NCBI GenBank assembly: GCA_905199135.1
Contig: CAJKFC010000079.1
Location: 1-8,472, forward strand
Reading direction: 5' to 3'
Source of the DNA: an uncultured Eubacteriales bacterium
GTDB lineage: Bacteria > Bacillota > Clostridia > Oscillospirales > Butyricicoccaceae
DNA: 8,472 nt
Part shown: in pieces, positions 5,403-8,472 of the stretch
Layout of the letters: each line of letters begins with the position of its first letter
Numbering within the stretch: position 1 is the first letter of the stretch
The notes under the pieces: model-generated
Database searches by the model: none
What the model was told of the DNA's origin: nothing
What the model saw: only the letters and a program-made list of their open reading frames with translations
Program-made: the position numbers and the translations under genes

Positions 5403-5804
5403 TTATTCGGTTTTCATGTTTTTACAGATGAGATGAAACAGAACGGCGGCAACAGTGCCTACTGCGGGAGCTATGCACAGAAACAGCAGAATCAGATAAA
5501 TCAGCTTATCCCATCCCGTGACCGAAATCATGCACACGGCGAAAAACGCCGCTGCCAGAGCTATTACCGTTATGGGCAAAGCCTTTATATATTTGCTCTG
5601 TACCGCTCTGCACAAAAGCAGCTGCAAAAAGAAGGCGGGCACCGCCGAAAAGGTGAAGAGCAAAGGCTCAATAACGCTTTCCGGCCAGTCTACACTCTGA
5701 AATATCAACCCCGTAGATATGAAAAATATCATCACATAAGCCCCGAGGGTCAGGGCAAACAGAAGCAGAAGAGAAAGGTTTTTATCGCTTTTCGCGGTGT
5801 TCAC
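5403..5804 (-). CDS. Small four-helix membrane protein of unknown function
   Basis: The 133-residue protein has four hydrophobic segments (about residues 11-36, 43-66, 74-96 and 100-125), a short polar N-terminus and a basic C-terminus (CKNMKTE). It is the last gene of the M20 peptidase operon, about 32 bases after the upstream stop. The start is doubtful. The only early start codon in frame is GTG at 5802-5804, which directly overlaps the end of a GGGAGG motif (5804-5809) that would be its binding site. The next Met in frame is residue 24, inside the first helix. Upstream the frame stays open only to 5834 and offers no start codon. The family is not recognised. It does not look like a peptide transporter subunit of any family I know. 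Confidence 0.65.
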   Translation of the reverse strand: MNTAKSDKNLSLLLLFALTLGAYVMIFFISTGLIFQSVDWPESVIEPLLFTFSAVPAFFLQLLLCRAVQSKYIKALPITVIALAAAFFAVCMISVTGWDKLIYLILLFLCIAPAVGTVAAVLFHLICKNMKTE

Positions 5805-5809
5805 CTCCC
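5804..5809 (-). promoter_or_regulatory. Ribosome binding site in abnormal position
   Basis: GGGAGG on the minus strand shares its final G with the putative GTG start. Normal spacing is five to nine bases. Either the start is a rarer codon downstream, or translation depends on ribosomes arriving from the peptidase gene 32 bases upstream. Confidence 0.4.
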
Positions 5810-5836
5810 GTATATCGGCTTTAAACCGCCATTAAA

Positions 5837-6967
5837 TTACTGCTCGTCAAAGTAGGAGAGGACGACCTCGGCGAAGATCTTCTTGCCGATGTCCATGGAG
5901 GATATGGAGATCCATTCTTCTCTTGTATGGGCGCCCTGTCCCTCGTAAACGCCGAAGCATACAGCAGGAATGCTCTTTGCCAGCCATACATTACAGTCTG
6001 TGGAGCCTGCGTGCTCATGCATATCGTTGCCATGCTTTGCGGCAATAGCTTTGATCTTGTTAGTAAGAGGGCTGTTGTCAAAGTCTGCCGAGCAGGGTCT
6101 GTTGCCCAGAACCTCGACCTCTACGCCGATGCCGTACTGCTTGAAAGCCTCGATTGTAGCGGCAAACATTTTGTCCATCTGCTCGATGGCTGCCTTTTTG
6201 TCGGAACGGTACTCATACATGAACTCACAGTTCTGTGCTATTGTATTGACCGATGTACCGCCGTTAATGATGCCGACATTGTATGTAGTCTTGCCTATTG
6301 CGGGGACTTTGAGGGAGTAAAGGGTGTTGATCATTGTAGCGGCGTAGTGAATGGCGTTGCGGTTGCCGAAAGCGCCGTAGGAATGTCCGCCCTCTGTGGT
6401 GATCTTTATGTTGTATCTCATAGAGCCGACAGCATCATTGCAGATGCCCTTGTAGCCGCCGTCGATGGCCAGCACTTCGGCAGTTCTGCTGCCGTAATCC
6501 TCAAGGATTTTTCTCGAGCCCTTGAGGTTTCCGAGACCCTCTTCGCCTGCGTCGACGACAAAGAGGATGCCCTGCTTGGGTTTGAGGTTGTTCTCTGTGA
6601 CAAAGCGAGCCATATCCATGACTGCTATTGCGTTGGCTGTGTCGTCGCCGACGCCGGGACCCATGATCTTGTCGCCCTCTATCTTAACGGGAAGCTCTGT
6701 TGTATCGGGGAAAACCACATCGGAGTGACCCATGATGACGACCAGCTCGTTGCAGCCCTCTGCATGATAGGGATATACCACATTGAGTGCCTCGTCAATG
6801 TATACGCCCTTGGCGCCGAAGCTCTCCATATACTCCTTGCAGTATTTTGCTCTCAGCTCCTCATGGTTGGAGGGAGCGGGGATTTTTGCCATCTCAACGA
6901 TCTGATCGATGAAACGCTGTCTGTTCTCGTCGATGTACTGATTTGCTCTTTCAAGTAATGTAGCCAT
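5837..6967 (-). CDS. M20-family metallopeptidase (peptidase T-like)
   Basis: This 376-residue cytoplasmic zinc-dependent exopeptidase or amidohydrolase probably cleaves di- or tripeptides. The metal and catalytic residues of the M20 family are all visible: His81 and Asp83 in MGHSDVVFP, Asp108 in GVGDDT (bridging), Glu142 (catalytic base) and Glu143 in AGEEG, Asp169 in AIDGG, and His347 in GAHTRE. The lid/dimer domain lies between about residues 183 and 295 and carries the conserved GGHSYGAFGNR. The length is usual for the family. The start is set by AGGAGG shortly upstream of ATG 6967. It is 26 bases downstream of a related M20 gene in one operon. Substrate specificity cannot be read from the sequence; a deacetylase-type role is possible. 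Confidence 0.9.
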   Translation of the reverse strand: MATLLERANQYIDENRQRFIDQIVEMAKIPAPSNHEELRAKYCKEYMESFGAKGVYIDEALNVVYPYHAEGCNELVVIMGHSDVVFPDTTELPVKIEGDKIMGPGVGDDTANAIAVMDMARFVTENNLKPKQGILFVVDAGEEGLGNLKGSRKILEDYGSRTAEVLAIDGGYKGICNDAVGSMRYNIKITTEGGHSYGAFGNRNAIHYAATMINTLYSLKVPAIGKTTYNVGIINGGTSVNTIAQNCEFMYEYRSDKKAAIEQMDKMFAATIEAFKQYGIGVEVEVLGNRPCSADFDNSPLTNKIKAIAAKHGNDMHEHAGSTDCNVWLAKSIPAVCFGVYEGQGAHTREEWISISSMDIGKKIFAEVVLSYFDEQ

Positions 6968-6993
6968 TTTTATGTCCTCCTGATTTTTTATCG

Positions 6994-8247
6994 TTATTTA
7001 AGTACAGATTCGGTCTCGCCGTCGACGCCTGCCGCTGCAAGTGTCATGAGATAGGCGTGCTGAATTCCCTTGTACATGTCTTTGATTCTGAAGCGCTCGT
7101 CCAGTGTGTGAACCTTGCCGTCAAAATCGCTCTTGCCCATACCGAGGCAGACGGCGGGAATGCCTGCGCCTATCGGCATATTTGCGTTGGTGGCTCCGCC
7201 CTTCATAAACTCGGGCTCAAAGCCGAGATATTTTATCGTCTCATAGTCGGCTTCGACTATGGGGTTGTGCTCATCCAATGTACCTGCCGGCACATCGACA
7301 TATATCTTATGGTCGAAGGTTATGGTGTCCATACCCCAGCGAGCCGTCTCGGCTGCGCAGGCTTCGGCAAAGATGGCCATTATCTTTCTGTCCAGCTTGT
7401 CGAGCTCCTCCTGGGAGTTGGAACGGATATTGTATTTGATTGTGGCTTTCTGAACTATTGCGTGGATGCCCGCGTCGTTGCCTGCGTGGAAATTGGAGAC
7501 GCAGAATATTGTTTTGGGATCGTCGGGTACCTGAAGGTCGGCTATCTTTGCAACGGCCCTTGCAGCTGCATTGAGGGGGTTTGCCACCTTGCCGAAGGCG
7601 CCCATGGCGTGGCCGCCCTTGCCGTAGAAGTTGACCTCACAGGTCTTCATGCCTGTGGCCTGATAGACTATTCCGCCGACTCCGCCGCCGTCTATATCTA
7701 TGTAGCCTTCCACATCTTTGTTGTCCAACATGAAGTCTCTCACTCCGCCGAGACCGCCCATGCCCTCTTCACGGGTGGAGCCCATAAATACCACATCGCC
7801 CTTGAGCTTTATGCCCGAAGCCTTTATGGCGCGGATTACGCCCAAAACAGCTATGCAGCCTCTGGTGTCGTCGCCGATTCCGGGGCAATAGATTATGCCG
7901 TCCTCAATTTTGGGAGGATTTATAACGCTGCCTCTGGGGAAAACCGTATCCATATGGCCCTCGACGGCTATCTTCTTTCCGCCGCCCGTGCCCTTCATGA
8001 CGCCTATGGCGTTGCCGTGTCTGTCTATGTGGCAGTCTTCAAGGCCGAGCTCTTTAAAACGCTCCACCATCCATACGGCTCTGTCGCCCTCGTCTTCCGT
8101 GGGAGCCTCGATGACAACCAGCTCGCACTGCTGTCTTATCTGCTCGTCCTCTTCATTCTTGATAAACTCAAGGCCGCTTTGGACGGCGGCCATATCGGTT
8201 ATGGCTTTGACGATGTTTTTAACATTTTCAGAAACAGTATAGCTCAT
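6994..8247 (-). CDS. M20-family metallopeptidase (tripeptidase-like)
   Basis: This 417-residue cytoplasmic metallohydrolase is paralogous to the next gene in the operon. The M20 set is complete: His98 and Asp100 in EGHMDTVFP, Asp126 in GIGDDT, Glu160 and Glu161 in TREEG, Asp186 in IDIDGGG, and His380 in KVHTLDE. The dimerisation domain includes GGHAMGAFGK (about 211-220). Compared with its partner it has an N-terminal extension of about 20 residues and a longer C-terminal half. GGAGG shortly upstream of ATG 8247 supports the start, and a promoter lies at 8282-8310. It is the first gene of the operon. It probably takes part in breakdown of short peptides; the exact substrate is unknown. Confidence 0.9.
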   Translation of the reverse strand: MSYTVSENVKNIVKAITDMAAVQSGLEFIKNEEDEQIRQQCELVVIEAPTEDEGDRAVWMVERFKELGLEDCHIDRHGNAIGVMKGTGGGKKIAVEGHMDTVFPRGSVINPPKIEDGIIYCPGIGDDTRGCIAVLGVIRAIKASGIKLKGDVVFMGSTREEGMGGLGGVRDFMLDNKDVEGYIDIDGGGVGGIVYQATGMKTCEVNFYGKGGHAMGAFGKVANPLNAAARAVAKIADLQVPDDPKTIFCVSNFHAGNDAGIHAIVQKATIKYNIRSNSQEELDKLDRKIMAIFAEACAAETARWGMDTITFDHKIYVDVPAGTLDEHNPIVEADYETIKYLGFEPEFMKGGATNANMPIGAGIPAVCLGMGKSDFDGKVHTLDERFRIKDMYKGIQHAYLMTLAAAGVDGETESVLK

Positions 8248-8281
8248 AAGTTCCTCCGTTTTATCTATTTATTCTATAATC

Positions 8282-8310
8282 AGTATATACTTTTATCTTG
8301 CATTTGTAAA
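8282..8310 (-). promoter_or_regulatory. Sigma-A type promoter of the M20 peptidase operon
   Basis: On the minus strand TTTACA (8305-8310) and TATACT (8282-8287) are 17 bases apart, a good sigma-A promoter. Transcription would start near 8275, giving a leader of about 28 bases. The promoter overlaps the 3' end of the DAHP synthase fragment's open frame, which supports the view that this tail is not real coding sequence. Confidence 0.75.
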
Positions 8311-8472
8311 TATTTTTTTCGAAATACTTTTAATTTTAACATTTTGTTTTTCCTTTGCTTTGGAAAGCAGCTCCAGCCCCTCGCCCTTCATGCCCTGGAA
8401 GGAATAGGGGGAGGTGCGGGGCTTGAAGGCGCCGCCCCGGAGCATGGTGGCCCCGGCGGCCTTGACGCTCTT
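8293..8472 (-). pseudogene. Internal fragment of DAHP synthase, truncated, running off the right edge
   Basis: The minus strand is open from the edge to TAA at 8293-8295 (59 codons). Its first about 42 residues match the class of DAHP synthase typified by the Thermotoga enzyme (3-deoxy-7-phosphoheptulonate synthase, first step of the shikimate pathway): AAGATMLRGGAFKPRT, then SPYSFQG, then GEGLELLSKAKEK. In that family this block lies near the middle of the chain and is followed by about 180 further residues, including VVTE and metal-binding motifs. Here homology ends at about 8345, and the remaining 17 residues are AT-rich Lys/Asn/Ile codons running through the neighbouring promoter. The GC content drops from about 69% (77 of 111 bases, 8362-8472) to about 20% (16 of 81, 8281-8361). 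The break may be a recombination scar or an assembly join. Confidence 0.75.

Noticed and set aside
5927..6958. A long + strand open frame of 343 codons opposite the M20 peptidase
   Set aside because: It is exactly antisense to a gene with a full set of M20 motifs, has no binding site, and its Cys/Val/Leu-rich composition reflects the reverse of coding sequence.

Overview
The window looks like a chromosomal segment of a low-to-mid-GC member of the Firmicutes, most likely an anaerobic Clostridia of gut type. This is an inference from strong AGGAGG-type ribosome binding sites, many simple hairpin terminators, sigma-A promoters of TTGACT/TATAAT type, M20 di/tripeptidase genes and codon use. Nothing in the window fixes the species.

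Left part (1-2048, + strand except the edge). An AT-rich, minus-strand gene fragment leaves the left edge. Abutting it is a two-gene + strand unit: a secreted papain-like (C39-like fold) cysteine peptidase and a small membrane-anchored protein of unknown function. Directly after the second gene, in another frame, lie about 30 codons that read as the C-terminal end of an RluA-family pseudouridine synthase. The left unit therefore appears to have replaced or displaced most of an older gene.

Middle (2049-4381, + strand). An intergenic region carries two tandem copies, exactly 173 bases apart, of what looks like a small RNA gene: promoter-like block, short 5' hairpin, exposed run of six or seven C, and a hairpin terminator. 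A clear promoter then drives three genes: a small secreted protein, a multi-spanning membrane protein, and a paralogue of the small membrane-anchored protein that follows the peptidase gene at the left. A 14-bp bidirectional terminator ends this operon.

Right part (4382-8472, - strand). A cysteine synthase gene (cysK type) is broken by a frameshift about 55 codons in. Upstream of it, separated by a terminator nearly identical to the one at its 3' end, lies an operon of two M20-family metallopeptidases and a four-helix membrane protein. The operon has a good promoter at 8282-8310. The two peptidases would finish breakdown of short peptides in the cytoplasm, and the cysteine synthase, if intact, would make cysteine from O-acetylserine and sulfide. 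At the right edge the sequence switches abruptly from about 20% to about 69% GC and reads as an internal fragment of DAHP synthase (first step of aromatic amino acid synthesis), cut off in mid-domain. This is either a recombination scar or an assembly join.

The most interesting item is the tandem C-rich small RNA pair. The two truncated genes (RluA family and DAHP synthase), the frameshifted cysK and the duplicated small anchored protein family show that the segment has been rearranged.
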